This document shows, piece by piece, positions 32,953 to 41,858 of a stretch of DNA of 64,000 nt (the stretch's first letter is position 1; the number at the start of each line of letters is the position of its first letter). A model generated the notes under the pieces. The model saw nothing but the letters and a program-made list of their open reading frames with translations. It did not search any database and was not told where the DNA came from. A program made the position numbers and the translations under genes. The stretch is taken from positions 1 through 64,000 of the forward strand of contig NZ_LZSV01000033.1 of NCBI RefSeq assembly GCF_001665605.1, in the 5' to 3' direction. Source of the DNA: Mycobacterium sp. 852014-50255_SCH5639931 (GTDB lineage: Bacteria; Actinomycetota; Actinomycetes; Mycobacteriales; Mycobacteriaceae).

Positions 32953-33886
32953 TGGTCGCGAACAGCTCGGCCATCTCGTCGGCGGGCCCACCAGGGACCG
33001 TGTAGCCGGCTTCGTCCCGGATCTCATCGAGATGGTCGCGCACATCCTCGATCGACAGGCCGGGGTCATAGAAACCCTTTGTCCGGGCGATGAAGAAGCG
33101 CGCGACATGTCCGGCACCGACCGTGTAGATCTCTCCGGAAACGGGGCATTCCCGGTGCGTCAGGAAGGCCGCCACCGGCGCGACCTGCGCCGGGTCTAGT
33201 TTTCGAAGGTATTGGCCCACAAGGTCGTCCAATACCGCCCGCGCCGCCGGGTCATCCTGCGGGCCGGCGCCGTCGAGCGAGTGCCTCAGCATCCGGGTGT
33301 AGGCGATCGGCGCGATGGCATTGACCTTGATGCCGTGCTCGGCCCCCTCGGCGGCCAGCACGCGGGTAAAACCGACCAGCCCGGTCTTCGCCGCGCCGTA
33401 GTTGCTCATGCGTTCGGCGCCGAGGATTCCGGCGGCCGAGCAGGTGTTGAGGACGCGGCCGTAGCGCTGCTCCCGCATGGCCCGCCACGCCGGCCGCGTC
33501 ACGTAAAAGGCACCCTTCAGGTGCACATCCACCAGGGGGTCGAGCCGATCGGAGGTCATGTCTTCGAACGGCGTGTCACCCACGATGCCGGCGTTGTTGA
33601 TCAGGATGTCCACGCGCCCCCAGGCACGCAGGGCGGTGTCGATAATCGCCTCTGCACCTTCGGGACTCGTCACGCTGTGGTTGTCTGCGACAGCCTCGCC
33701 GCCTTGCCGGCGGATCTCGTCGACGACGGTGTCGGCCGCCGAGGTGTTAGAACCGTCCCCGGTCACCGATCCACCCGTGTCGTTGACCACGACCCGGGCG
33801 CCGCGCGAGGCGAGAAGGAGTGCGTATTGCTTGCCCAGACCTCCGGCGGCGCCGGTGATTACGGCGGCCTGATCGGCGAATCGCAT
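32939..33886 (-). CDS. Short-chain dehydrogenase/reductase (long C-terminal tail)
   Basis: A 315-residue SDR. The cofactor motif TGAAGGLG is at about residues 11-18, NNAG near 95, catalytic Ser in NTCSAAGILG near 148, and Tyr-x3-Lys in YGAAKTGL near 162. The extra C-terminal part (about 250-315) and the DTGGSVTGDGSN loop resemble the multifunctional-enzyme/hydroxyacyl-CoA dehydrogenase group (MFE-2-like). It probably oxidises a hydroxyacyl-CoA or sterol-like alcohol. The ATG at 33886 is used; a GTG at 33898, overlapping the P450 stop by 4 bp, is an equal alternative. Confidence 0.85.
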   Translation of the reverse strand: MRFADQAAVITGAAGGLGKQYALLLASRGARVVVNDTGGSVTGDGSNTSAADTVVDEIRRQGGEAVADNHSVTSPEGAEAIIDTALRAWGRVDILINNAGIVGDTPFEDMTSDRLDPLVDVHLKGAFYVTRPAWRAMREQRYGRVLNTCSAAGILGAERMSNYGAAKTGLVGFTRVLAAEGAEHGIKVNAIAPIAYTRMLRHSLDGAGPQDDPAARAVLDDLVGQYLRKLDPAQVAPVAAFLTHRECPVSGEIYTVGAGHVARFFIARTKGFYDPGLSIEDVRDHLDEIRDEAGYTVPGGPADEMAELFATITNS

Positions 33887-33894
33887 GGTCGTTG

Positions 33895-35118
33895 TCACCA
33901 GGTGACCGGAAGCTCTTTCATGCCGTAGATGTGGGCCTCTTTGAATCTCAGCTTCTCCGGCGGCACCGCCAGTTTCAGCCCGGGTAGTCGGCGTGCCAGC
34001 GTGGCGAACGCGACCTGCATCTCGACGCGGGCCAGATTCGCTCCGATGCATTGGTGCACGCCATACCCGAAGCCCAAGTGTCCGCGGGTGTTTCGGTCGG
34101 CGTCGAAGGATTCGGGATTGTCGACGAATTCGGCGTCCCAGTTCCCGGCGAGCAGGCTCATCATGACGAACTCGCCCTCGCGAATCAGCTCACCACTGAT
34201 CATCAGGTCTTCGGTCGCCACGCGATCGACCTGGCTGTGCACGATGCTGAGGTAGCGCATGAGCTCTTCGACGATGTTCGCGACGACCGCACGGTCGTCG
34301 GTTTGTCCGAGTCGCTCGAATACGTCCGGATGTTCCAGCAGCGCAACCGTTCCCAACGCGATCATGTTGGCGGTGGTTTCGTGGCCGGCCTGCATCATGA
34401 TCACGCTGTTCATGGCCGTGGTGGTGTGGTCCAGCTGGCCCGTCGCCACGTATTCGGTCAGCAGGCGGCTGATCAAGTCGTCGCCGGGTTCGCGCGCTTT
34501 GCGTTCCACCAACTCTTCGATGTAGGCGTACATCGCCCCGAACGCGTGGCCCTTTTCCTCGTCGGTGGATTTCTGGTCAAGCCCCTTCGTGGTGTTGTGC
34601 TGGAAGATTTCGAGGTCTTCGGGCGGCACCCCCAACAACAATGCGATCACCATTGACGGCACGGGCAAGGCGAATTCACGCACCAGATCACCCGGCGCAC
34701 CGTTGGCGATCATCTGGCCGAGGTAGTGGTCGACCATTTCCTGAATGTGCGGCCGCATCGATTCGCAACGCCTGAAGGTGAAGTTGCTCGTCATCATGCG
34801 CCGCAATCGGTGATGCTCGGGATCATCGGTCCGCGCGAAAATCACCGCGACCTTGTTGTCGGCGTCCGTCGGCAGCATCGAATCCGGAATGGTCTTCGCG
34901 GACAGGCGCGGATCAACCAGCGCGGCCCTGATGTCCTGGTAGCGGCTGACCACCCAGACCGGGTTGCCCTGGAACATCGCCTTTCGTAGCCCGGGTTGTT
35001 CTCGCCACTCGGCGAACTCGGGCGGGGGCGCGAGCGGGCAATGTCCAGGACGCGGTACCGGCAGCACCGGGAGCTCGGCGTCGGAGCAGGAGTCGGAGGT
35101 CTCGAAAGATATTGACAT
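33895..35118 (-). CDS. Cytochrome P450 (CYP105-like)
   Basis: A 407-residue soluble bacterial P450. I-helix oxygen-binding motif AGHETT is near residue 245, ExxR in EELMR near 285, and the heme loop FGYGVHQCIG with the Cys ligand near 354. The overall sequence is closest in feel to the CYP105 group. It needs a ferredoxin and reductase not encoded here. It is transcribed divergently from a TetR gene across two matching operators and is followed by an SDR in the same direction. This suggests a hydroxylate-then-dehydrogenate pair. Confidence 0.93.
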   Translation of the reverse strand: MSISFETSDSCSDAELPVLPVPRPGHCPLAPPPEFAEWREQPGLRKAMFQGNPVWVVSRYQDIRAALVDPRLSAKTIPDSMLPTDADNKVAVIFARTDDPEHHRLRRMMTSNFTFRRCESMRPHIQEMVDHYLGQMIANGAPGDLVREFALPVPSMVIALLLGVPPEDLEIFQHNTTKGLDQKSTDEEKGHAFGAMYAYIEELVERKAREPGDDLISRLLTEYVATGQLDHTTTAMNSVIMMQAGHETTANMIALGTVALLEHPDVFERLGQTDDRAVVANIVEELMRYLSIVHSQVDRVATEDLMISGELIREGEFVMMSLLAGNWDAEFVDNPESFDADRNTRGHLGFGYGVHQCIGANLARVEMQVAFATLARRLPGLKLAVPPEKLRFKEAHIYGMKELPVTW

Positions 35119-35138
35119 AACCAGCGTTTCCCATTAAG

Positions 35139-35154
35139 TGTCAGTTATCTGCCA
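35139..35154. promoter_or_regulatory. Putative TetR operator (TGTCAGTTATCTGCCA)
   Basis: An inverted repeat of TGKCAG half-sites with a 4-bp spacer, just upstream of the P450 gene. A second copy starts 42 bp away at 35181. Confidence 0.68.
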
Positions 35155-35180
35155 GTTGTAGAGCGTAAAGCTGCGTTTGC

Positions 35181-35196
35181 TGGCAGTCAACTGTCA
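35181..35196. promoter_or_regulatory. Putative TetR operator (TGGCAGTCAACTGTCA)
   Basis: An inverted repeat of the same TGKCAG-N4-CTGYCA form as the site at 35139, ending 15 bp before the TetR ATG. The pair spaced at about four helical turns fits two repressor dimers on one face of the DNA. Confidence 0.68.
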
Positions 35197-35211
35197 GTTA
35201 GGCTCGTCACC

Positions 35212-35841
35212 ATGACCGCGGTTGAGGACCGGCCGTTGCGGGCGGACGCGGCACGCAACGTCGAGCGCATCCTGCGCGCGGCGCGCGAGGTATATGCCGA
35301 GTTGGGGCCCGACGCCCCCGTGGAGGCGGTCGCGCGCCGAGCCGGCGTGGGCGAGCGAACCCTCTACCGCAGGTTCCCGGCGAAGGCCGCCCTGGTCCGG
35401 GCCGCCCTGGATCAGAGCATCGCGGAGGACCTCACGCCGGTGATCGACACCGCCCGCGTCTCCAAGGATCCGCTACGCGGTCTCACCCAACTGATCGAAG
35501 CGGCGATCTCGCTGGGGGCCCGCGAACACAACCTGTTGACCGCTGCACGCCGGGCCGGGTCACTGTCGTCTGACATCTCGGTTTCGCTCAACGAGGCGCT
35601 CGGCGACCTTACCCGCGAAGGTCAGAGAGTCGGCAGCATCCGTGCCGACTTGGTCAGCGACGACCTACCCCGCCTGGTCGCGATGCTCTTCAGCGTGCTG
35701 TCGACGATGGATGCGGACAGCGATGGCTGGCGGCGTTATGTCGCACTCGTTGTCGACGCGATATCGGTGAGTGAGCGGCTGCCGTTGCCTCCGGCGGCGG
35801 CACTGCGTTACGAGGTCGGGCCGAATAGCTGGCCGCTGTAG
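35212..35841 (+). CDS. TetR/AcrR family transcriptional repressor
   Basis: A 209-residue TetR regulator. The helix-turn-helix is at about residues 12-60 (ARNVERILRAAREVYAELG, VARRAGVGERTLYRRFPAKAAL). The C-terminal ligand domain is of the SbtR-like type, with Leu-rich helices. It is divergent from the P450 gene, and two palindromes in the 93-bp gap are its likely sites. It is convergent with the SDR at 35847. Confidence 0.93.
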   Translation: MTAVEDRPLRADAARNVERILRAAREVYAELGPDAPVEAVARRAGVGERTLYRRFPAKAALVRAALDQSIAEDLTPVIDTARVSKDPLRGLTQLIEAAISLGAREHNLLTAARRAGSLSSDISVSLNEALGDLTREGQRVGSIRADLVSDDLPRLVAMLFSVLSTMDADSDGWRRYVALVVDAISVSERLPLPPAAALRYEVGPNSWPL

Positions 35842-35846
35842 ACGAT

Positions 35847-36662
35847 TCAGTTGATCGTCACGCCGGCGTCGACCTTGAACTGCAACCCCGTCACATAGCG
35901 GGACTCGTCGGATAGCAGGAACAGCACCGCGTGGCTGACCTCGAGGGGCTCGATGGCCGGGGTGGGCATCGCATTGACGAAGATGGGAATCAGGTCGGGC
36001 CGCAATTCGCCCAGAGCGGCCCCGATCGACGGCGGGATCATGCCGGTGGGCGATCCCGTCGGATGCACCGAGTTGACCCGAACATTCTGGGCGGCCAGTT
36101 CGTTGGCCAACGCCAAGGTCAAACCCACGACACCATGCTTCGCGGCCGTGTAAGGCAGCTGCAAAGGAAAGCCTTTGATGGCACCGGCAGAGCTGATATT
36201 GACCAGGCTGCCACCGCCTTGGTCAAGCAAGTGGGGTATGGCCGCCGCGCAAGTGTTCCACACGCCGATGAGGTTCACGTCGACCACCGTGCGCCAGTCC
36301 TCGGGGGTCGTCTTGTCCCACAGCGCAACCGTCAGCACGCCGGCGTTGGCGACGGCGCCGTCCAAACCGCCAAGTTCCGCGACGCCGTCATCGACCGCCT
36401 CGCGCAACTCGGCCTCGTTGCGGACGTCGACGACCCGACTCACACAGCGGCGGCCGACCTCGCGAACCAGCCGCACCGTCTCGTCGAGGTCTTGCTCTGT
36501 GGCCAAGGGATATTCGATCTCGGGCAAAGATCGGCAGATGTCGACGAGGATCAGGTCGGCGCCCTCCTCGGCAAGCCGGAGCGCGTGGCTGCGCCCCATA
36601 CCGCGGGCGGCACCGGTAATCAGAATGCGTTTACCGGCAACGCGTCCCGGATGTGGTGTCAC
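35847..36662 (-). CDS. Mycofactocin-coupled SDR family oxidoreductase
   Basis: A 271-residue SDR. The cofactor motif ITGAARGMGRSHALRLAEEGADLILVDIC is followed by the inserted segment YPLATEQDLDETVRLVREVGRRC. That insert marks the mycofactocin-coupled subfamily, in which bound NAD is not exchanged and electrons go to mycofactocin. Catalytic Ser (NISSAGAIKG) and Tyr-x3-Lys (YTAAKHG) are present. GTG start, 5 bp after the neighbouring reductase-like gene, so the two are co-transcribed. It probably oxidises an alcohol made by one of the P450s. Confidence 0.87.
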   Translation of the reverse strand: MTPHPGRVAGKRILITGAARGMGRSHALRLAEEGADLILVDICRSLPEIEYPLATEQDLDETVRLVREVGRRCVSRVVDVRNEAELREAVDDGVAELGGLDGAVANAGVLTVALWDKTTPEDWRTVVDVNLIGVWNTCAAAIPHLLDQGGGSLVNISSAGAIKGFPLQLPYTAAKHGVVGLTLALANELAAQNVRVNSVHPTGSPTGMIPPSIGAALGELRPDLIPIFVNAMPTPAIEPLEVSHAVLFLLSDESRYVTGLQFKVDAGVTIN

Positions 36663-36666
36663 CCGG

Positions 36667-37749
36667 CTAGCGCTCGTTCCACATCAGGCCACGCATTGTC
36701 GCGGACAGCGGGATGTCCTCCACACCGATGAGTCCTTGCGGCGCGCGGCACACCCAGTCGATGGCATTCACCGCCCGGCCCGCCGTCGAGATGCAGCCGG
36801 CATCAGTGGAATCGAAAAGAGGGTGCGAAACGTGGGTGTTGATTTCCACCCGCGGTTCGCCCTCCACGACGACGCGGTGTACCCCGGTATGCCCCTCGGG
36901 CGGGTACTCCCAGTCGGGCGCCGCAGCCTGCGTGAGCCTGGTGACGTGCTCGAGGGTGATCACCGGCTCGCCGTCACGTACGCCCTCGGTGGCAAAGCGC
37001 ACCGCGGCCATTTGTCCGGGCTCCACCGTCATCATCGTGCATTCGATTCGTTCCGGCGTGTACCAAGGTTCGACGCGCTGGCGCACGTCGTCCAGTTTGA
37101 TGTCGAGATTATCCGCCAGGCTGCGGACCTGACCTCCCCACATCGACACGATCACCCCGGGCAGGAACATCATCGGCGAGTCGTCGTCAGGCGTCGACCC
37201 GAATCCCATTGCCGCGCCGGTGAACTCGGCATCGTCATAGTTTCCGTAATCGAAAATCTCCTGCACGGTGATCGAGGAGATGCGAGTGGTCAGGCTAGCC
37301 GCTGAGTGCACCAGCGTGTCGCCGGAGAAACCGGGGTCGATGCCGTTGACGTAGAGAGAAGTGTTGCCCGCCGCGCAGGCCCGCTCCAGGGGCTCCCGCA
37401 ACCAATCGTCGGCATGGTGAGGCGTGACCAGCCAGACCATCGACGTGCCGACGACGTTGACGCCCGCCGCGAGGAACTTGGCCATCTGTTCGATGGCTTC
37501 CATCGGCCGAGTTTCGCCCTGCGACGTGTAAACCACGCAGTCGGCGTTGAGGGCCACCAGCGCGTCGATGTCGTTTGTGGCGATGACACCGGTCGGTTCG
37601 TCCAGTCCGCACAACTGCGCCGCATCCTGACCGATCTTCTCGGCGCTGGCGGCGTGCACGCCGACGAGTTCGAGATCCGGTCTGCCGATGATGGCTCGCA
37701 ACGAGTGCCGGCCCACGTTTCCGGTGGAGAATTGGATGACTCTGCGCAC
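36667..37749 (-). CDS. 2,4-diaminopentanoate dehydrogenase / dihydrodipicolinate reductase-like protein (paralogue 1)
   Basis: A 360-residue NAD(P)-dependent oxidoreductase-like protein. The Rossmann motif is FSTGNVGRHSL near residue 7, followed by ELVGVHA, ATNDIDAL and GTSMVWL. The C-terminal half matches the DAP_DH_C type domain (GIDPGFSGDTL, EIFDYGNYDDAEF, HVTRLTQAAAPDWEYPPEG). GTG start. It is about three-quarters identical by eye to the protein at 41859 and more distant from those at 39426 and 47674. Actinobacterial members have no known substrate. It is co-transcribed with a mycofactocin-type SDR. Confidence 0.8.
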   Translation of the reverse strand: MRRVIQFSTGNVGRHSLRAIIGRPDLELVGVHAASAEKIGQDAAQLCGLDEPTGVIATNDIDALVALNADCVVYTSQGETRPMEAIEQMAKFLAAGVNVVGTSMVWLVTPHHADDWLREPLERACAAGNTSLYVNGIDPGFSGDTLVHSAASLTTRISSITVQEIFDYGNYDDAEFTGAAMGFGSTPDDDSPMMFLPGVIVSMWGGQVRSLADNLDIKLDDVRQRVEPWYTPERIECTMMTVEPGQMAAVRFATEGVRDGEPVITLEHVTRLTQAAAPDWEYPPEGHTGVHRVVVEGEPRVEINTHVSHPLFDSTDAGCISTAGRAVNAIDWVCRAPQGLIGVEDIPLSATMRGLMWNER

Positions 37750-37813
37750 GGTTACCTTCGTCCTTCCAGCGGCGGGTGATGCACCATCATGGCGCGTTCA
37801 ATCGCGGCGCGGG

Positions 37814-38602
37814 TCAGTAGTCGGGTATCGGCAGCGGCGAATTGTTGGAGTCGATGCCGCCGTCGACGTGGAAGGTCGCGTTGGTTGCATAACAATCCCG
37901 AGTGCACAGATACACCGCGAGCCGTCCGAGATCCTCGACGTCGCCCAGCCGGTGCAGCGGGGTGGCCTCTTGCATCTTCTCGAGCGACCCGGGCATCAGA
38001 TCCAGGCTGCCCTTCAGACCGTCGGTGGCGAAGGAACCCAGGGCGATGGCGTTGACGCGAATCTTGGGGGCGAGTTCCTGTGCCATGGCGCGGGTGAGCG
38101 CTTCGAGGCCGCCCTTCGCAACGCAATACGCGGTCAGCGCGCGGATGCCGAACCGCGCCGAGCCCGACGAGATGTTGATGATGGAACCGTGCCCGGCGTT
38201 GAGCATGTGCGGGGCGGCGAGCTGACTCATGATGAAGGCCGAAGTCACGCACCAGTCGAAGGTGTGCCGAAAGTCTTCGTCGGTGATGTCCAGAAACCGC
38301 GCGTAGGTGGACCCGCCGACATTGTTGACGAGAATGTCGATGCGGCCGAAGCGCTCCATCGCGGCGTTCACGACCCGCTCTCCGTCGGGACGACTCATCG
38401 CGTCGGCCACGAGCGCCAGCCCCTTGCCGCCCGCCGCCTCGATGCCTTGAATCGTGCCAACGATATCCGCCTCGGTGCGCGCGGTGCCGACGATGGTGGC
38501 GCCGGCCTCCGCCAAAACCCGCGCAATGCCCGCGCCGACGCCCTTCCCGGCGCCAGTGACGATCGCGACCTGTCCATCGAGCCGGAACTGCTCCAATGCC
38601 AT
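37814..38602 (-). CDS. Short-chain dehydrogenase/reductase
   Basis: A 262-residue classical SDR, similar in type to 7-alpha-hydroxysteroid and 3-oxoacyl reductases. The motif VTGAGKGVGAGIA is near residue 14, NNVGG near 93, Ser in NISSGSARFG near 145, and Tyr-x3-Lys in YCVAKGG near 157. The VDGGIDSNNSP C-terminus is typical. Its promoter region carries operator copy A (38657-38670), so it should answer to the TetR encoded divergently at 38814. Confidence 0.9.
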   Translation of the reverse strand: MALEQFRLDGQVAIVTGAGKGVGAGIARVLAEAGATIVGTARTEADIVGTIQGIEAAGGKGLALVADAMSRPDGERVVNAAMERFGRIDILVNNVGGSTYARFLDITDEDFRHTFDWCVTSAFIMSQLAAPHMLNAGHGSIINISSGSARFGIRALTAYCVAKGGLEALTRAMAQELAPKIRVNAIALGSFATDGLKGSLDLMPGSLEKMQEATPLHRLGDVEDLGRLAVYLCTRDCYATNATFHVDGGIDSNNSPLPIPDY

Positions 38603-38656
38603 GCCGGGCTCCTTTGACCGTGCGGGGTATGTGCGCAGTTCAATCTATGAATGTTG

Positions 38657-38670
38657 CTGACTAAAGTCAA
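38657..38670. promoter_or_regulatory. Island palindrome, copy A (CTGACTAAAGTCAA)
   Basis: Arms TGACT/AGTCA around AA, between the SDR (minus) and TetR (plus) genes. On the minus strand it overlaps a TTGACT -35-like box followed 17 bp later by TAGATT. It shares the CTGACT-NN-AGTCAG form with three other sites in this island. Confidence 0.7.
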
Positions 38671-38813
38671 TGACGATCAGGAATCGAACTCCGCGATGCC
38701 AGGGATGGTCCAAGAATGACCAAGTTATGCAAGCCTTTCTGGCCGGAACACGGCATAATGGTCTGGTTAACCTCGGCACTCTGGCATGAGTCGAGTCAAC
38801 TGTGAGGAAAGAA

Positions 38814-39413
38814 ATGGCCGTAACGGACAGGCTCTCTGCGCGCGAAGCAAAGCGCCTGCAGACGAAGGAGCGATTGATGGGCGCCGCCATCGCCGAGTTC
38901 ACCAGATCCGGGATGGCAGAAGCCGACGTCAGCACCATTGTGGCGGCAGCAGGGGTCGCCCATGGAACCTTCTTCTTTCACTTCCCGACCAAAGAACATG
39001 TTCTGCTCGAGTTGGAGCGGCGCGAAGAGGACCGCATCGCCAAGCAGTTCGCGCAATTCTTGAAATCCAAGCACGACCTGACTTCAGCCTTGAACGAGGC
39101 CGTCCGCCTCGTGGTCGGATTGGAACGTCGGCTAGGCGATCTGCTCTTCAATGACTTTCTCGCACTGCACTTCTCCCAAACCCGGCCGCAAACCGAAGAC
39201 GGCAGGGATCACCCCTTGATCGTCTTGGTCGCCCAGGAGATCGCGCTTGCTCAAGAACGCGGCGAGACGGACCCGGACGTCAATTCCATGAACAGTGCGG
39301 TGTTCTTCCTGCTGGGTCTCTACGCGCTGTTGATTACCACGAGCCACTGGCCGACTGGCCACAGCCTCCTGGAAGACTACGTCGCGAGGACATTGCGTAG
39401 CTTAAAGCCTTGA
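38814..39413 (+). CDS. TetR/AcrR family regulator, probable island regulator
   Basis: A 199-residue TetR protein. The HTH is at about residues 15-60 (LQTKERLMGAAIAEFTRSG, STIVAAAGVAHGTFFFHFPTKEHVLLEL). The ATG at 38814 follows GAGGAAAG by four bases, so the GTG 12 bp upstream is rejected. It is divergent from the SDR gene and lies amid four copies of one palindrome, making it the most likely binder of all four. Its ligand is probably an acyl-CoA or substrate of the island pathway. Confidence 0.9.
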   Translation: MAVTDRLSAREAKRLQTKERLMGAAIAEFTRSGMAEADVSTIVAAAGVAHGTFFFHFPTKEHVLLELERREEDRIAKQFAQFLKSKHDLTSALNEAVRLVVGLERRLGDLLFNDFLALHFSQTRPQTEDGRDHPLIVLVAQEIALAQERGETDPDVNSMNSAVFFLLGLYALLITTSHWPTGHSLLEDYVARTLRSLKP

Positions 39414-39425
39414 TGTGCCGCGGCA

Positions 39426-40553
39426 CTAAGGCCGTATCACCCCGCGCAGCGGCATGAGCCCAAGTTCGTTGTGGGACATGAAGCCTGGCGGGGCGTCGCA
39501 GACGGCGGGGATGGCATTCGCGGGGCCCATCGCTGTCCAGGTGTAGCCGGGCAACGCGTAGCCGCCGTCAGGGTCCTGCGCCCCCTGGAGGATCAGCTCT
39601 GTGGATGAGTCACCCTCGATCACGATGCGGTAGTGATAGTGCTGGGGCCAATCCTCCTGCGGCTCAATAGCATCGTATGTGTCCATCGTGTAGATCTCGT
39701 GAAAGACGATGAGCGGCCGACCCTCCACCCACGCTGTCCATTTGTGATGCTGGCGGGCAACGGTACCCGCCTTGATCACCCCCTTGAAGCCCGGCATGTC
39801 GCTGGTTTCCCCGCCTTCGAACGGGATGTCCCGCGTGGCGACGCCGAGCTCCACCTCCGTCGTATACCTTTCGACCGTTTTACCCATGTGCTCGACGATC
39901 ATTGCCATCGACTGTGCGAACAGCGGCCAGGCTTGCCCCAGCAGATTCGGGCCGTCCTCGAAGCCGGCCGGATCGCTGCCCATCCCCATCTCGAACAAGT
40001 ATTTCAGGGTGTCCCTGCCGAAATTCACGACCTCGTAGATGTGGATGGTGTCGATTTGGCTGACGATCCGGGCCAACGTCAGGACAAGGAGGTCACCCGC
40101 GAAACCGGGATTAACCCCACCTGCGTGGAACGATGTGCCGCCCTCGAGGCACGCGGCGTGGATCTTGTCGATATCCGCCTGACTGTGCTCGGTTCGGTAC
40201 CACCACGCGCCGCCCGACGCGACCACGTTCTTCCCACCGCGCAGCAGGCGGCAGACTTCGTCAGGATCAGACCACAGCGGCGCGTAGAACACGCAATCCG
40301 CATCGAGAGCCTCGATGACCGTCTTGTCATCGGTAGCGAGCACTCCAGTCGGTGGTTTGCCGCAAAGCTCGCCGGCGTCCTTGCCGACCTTCTCCGGACG
40401 ATTGCAGAGCACCCCGACCAGTTCGTAGGCCGGGTTATGGGCGAAATGGCGCAGCGCCACCGTTCCGACGTTGCCGACGCCCCATTGGATGACGCGGTAC
40501 TTCTTCTCGGCCGGCGATTTTCCCGTGACTGTTGATTCTTGGGTCAGCGTCAT
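39426..40553 (-). CDS. 2,4-diaminopentanoate dehydrogenase / dihydrodipicolinate reductase-like protein (paralogue 2)
   Basis: A 375-residue member of the same family as the proteins at 36667, 41859 and 47674, but the most divergent in the middle. The Rossmann part VIQWGVGNVGTVALRHF is near residue 22, then ELVGVLCNRPEKVGKDAGELCG. The C-terminal domain has GGVNPGFAGDLL and EVVNFGRDTLKYLF. It ends with MSHNELGLMPLRGVI. The ATG at 40553 has AGGAG ahead of it. Its promoter region carries operator copy B. Confidence 0.8.
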   Translation of the reverse strand: MTLTQESTVTGKSPAEKKYRVIQWGVGNVGTVALRHFAHNPAYELVGVLCNRPEKVGKDAGELCGKPPTGVLATDDKTVIEALDADCVFYAPLWSDPDEVCRLLRGGKNVVASGGAWWYRTEHSQADIDKIHAACLEGGTSFHAGGVNPGFAGDLLVLTLARIVSQIDTIHIYEVVNFGRDTLKYLFEMGMGSDPAGFEDGPNLLGQAWPLFAQSMAMIVEHMGKTVERYTTEVELGVATRDIPFEGGETSDMPGFKGVIKAGTVARQHHKWTAWVEGRPLIVFHEIYTMDTYDAIEPQEDWPQHYHYRIVIEGDSSTELILQGAQDPDGGYALPGYTWTAMGPANAIPAVCDAPPGFMSHNELGLMPLRGVIRP

Positions 40554-40709
40554 TGCTACTCCTTTGCATGCGCGGGCAACGTTATGACGAACGAGCGGGC
40601 TCTTTGCCGGCAGCATCATGCCGGCCGGAGAGGCTAGCTCGCAGACAATTCACCAAGCCTTAGCGGCTGAGCGTAGGCACCTCGCCAACATGGTGTCAAC
40701 GATTACCGC

Positions 40710-40723
40710 CTGACTCTTGTCAG
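40710..40723. promoter_or_regulatory. Island palindrome, copy B (CTGACTCTTGTCAG)
   Basis: Lies in the 318-bp gap 40554-40871 between divergent genes. On the minus strand it sits between TTGCTA and TAATCG, 18 bp apart, so it would block a promoter for the gene ending at 39426. The rest of the gap shows only copy C and no convincing gene. Confidence 0.65.
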
Positions 40724-40818
40724 TAGCAATGCCCAGACGTATCGGCCGTGAAGCCCTCCGAAGTGGCATTCGAGCTTGTTTGAAAAGCTCTTCCTTTGAC
40801 TACTACTGCGCACCTTTA

Positions 40819-40832
40819 CTGAGTACAGTCAG
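40819..40832. promoter_or_regulatory. Island palindrome, copy C (CTGAGTACAGTCAG)
   Basis: Lies between a TTTACT (-35-like) and TATGTC (-10-like), the same layout as copy D. Because the ATG at 40839 falls inside that -10 element, translation of the next gene more likely begins at 40872. Confidence 0.68.
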
Positions 40833-40871
40833 TGAGCTATGTCATTCATCGGCGAGCGAAGGGGTTGCTGC

Positions 40872-41789
40872 ATGCTGCAAGACCGCAAGATCCTCGTGAC
40901 CGGAGGCACAGGTCAGATCGCCGGCCCGATTGCCGAGGACTTCGCCAAGCGCAATGAGGTGTGGATCGCGGCGCGGTTCAGCAATCCAGACCGAAGAGCA
41001 GAACTCGAGGCGCTTGGAATCAAGACTTGCGTATGGGACATGGACACGGGCGACAACTCGTCGCTGCCGGAGGACTTCACCCACGTGGTCCATTCGGCCC
41101 TGAACCTCAGCCCTGACTACGACCAAGCGATTACCAACAACGCAGAAGGATCTGCGCTACTGATGCAGCACTGCCGCAAGGCGAAGGCGTTTCTTCACGT
41201 CTCTAGCACGTGTGTCTATAAGCCTCACGCAGATCATCCCAACCACGCTTACGCGGAGACCGACCCGCTCGGCGGTCTCGCCAGCTATGCCGAGGTCTAT
41301 CCGATCGCAAAGATCACCTCCGAGGGCAGCGTTCGTGCCGCCGCACGCATGTTGGACCTCCCCACCACCATCGCCAGGATGAACGTTGGGTACAGCTGGA
41401 CGGGTCATGGCGGGCTTCCCGTCATGCAATACCAGACCTTTAAGGGTGGACAACCCTGGCTCATTCCGTTGGGCTACCACAACATCGGGTCACCCATCGG
41501 GGGCGTCGACATCGCCGACCAAGCGCACAAGCTGCTTGAAATCGCCACTGTCCCTGCGACGATCGTCAACTGGGGCGGAGATGACCCGGTCACGGACCAG
41601 CAGATGGGTGAATACGTCGCCGAACTCACGGGGGTGACCGCAAGTTTTGTCGAGTCGCCCGTCAGTTTCGACAGCTTCTGGTCCGACAACACCCGCCGTG
41701 AGCAACTCATCGGCAAGTGCTCGCAGCACTGGAAGGAAGGCGTTCGGGACACGTTTTCCAGGCTCGGTTTGATCGGCGTCGCCGATTAG
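40872..41789 (+). CDS. NAD(P)-dependent epimerase/dehydratase-like (extended SDR)
   Basis: A 305-residue extended SDR. The cofactor motif VTGGTGQIAGPIA is at about residues 9-20, catalytic Ser/Thr in HVSSTCVYKP near 115, and Tyr-x3-Lys in YPIAKITSE near 149. The IARMNVGYSW substrate loop is typical of epimerase-type reductases. The start at 40872 follows GAAGGGG. An upstream in-frame ATG (40839) would lie within the predicted -10 box. It is followed by a reductase-like paralogue in the same direction. Confidence 0.85.
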   Translation: MLQDRKILVTGGTGQIAGPIAEDFAKRNEVWIAARFSNPDRRAELEALGIKTCVWDMDTGDNSSLPEDFTHVVHSALNLSPDYDQAITNNAEGSALLMQHCRKAKAFLHVSSTCVYKPHADHPNHAYAETDPLGGLASYAEVYPIAKITSEGSVRAAARMLDLPTTIARMNVGYSWTGHGGLPVMQYQTFKGGQPWLIPLGYHNIGSPIGGVDIADQAHKLLEIATVPATIVNWGGDDPVTDQQMGEYVAELTGVTASFVESPVSFDSFWSDNTRREQLIGKCSQHWKEGVRDTFSRLGLIGVAD

Positions 41790-41858
41790 CAGCACCGGAC
41801 GGACCGGTCGAACAAGACGCAGGCAATTGGCCGCGACTGGAGCGAATGGAGACAAGCA

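Noticed and set aside
40717..40899. A 60-residue frame in the gap before the epimerase-like gene
   Set aside because: It runs through operator C and over the next gene's start in another frame, with no ribosome site; the gap is better explained as promoters.
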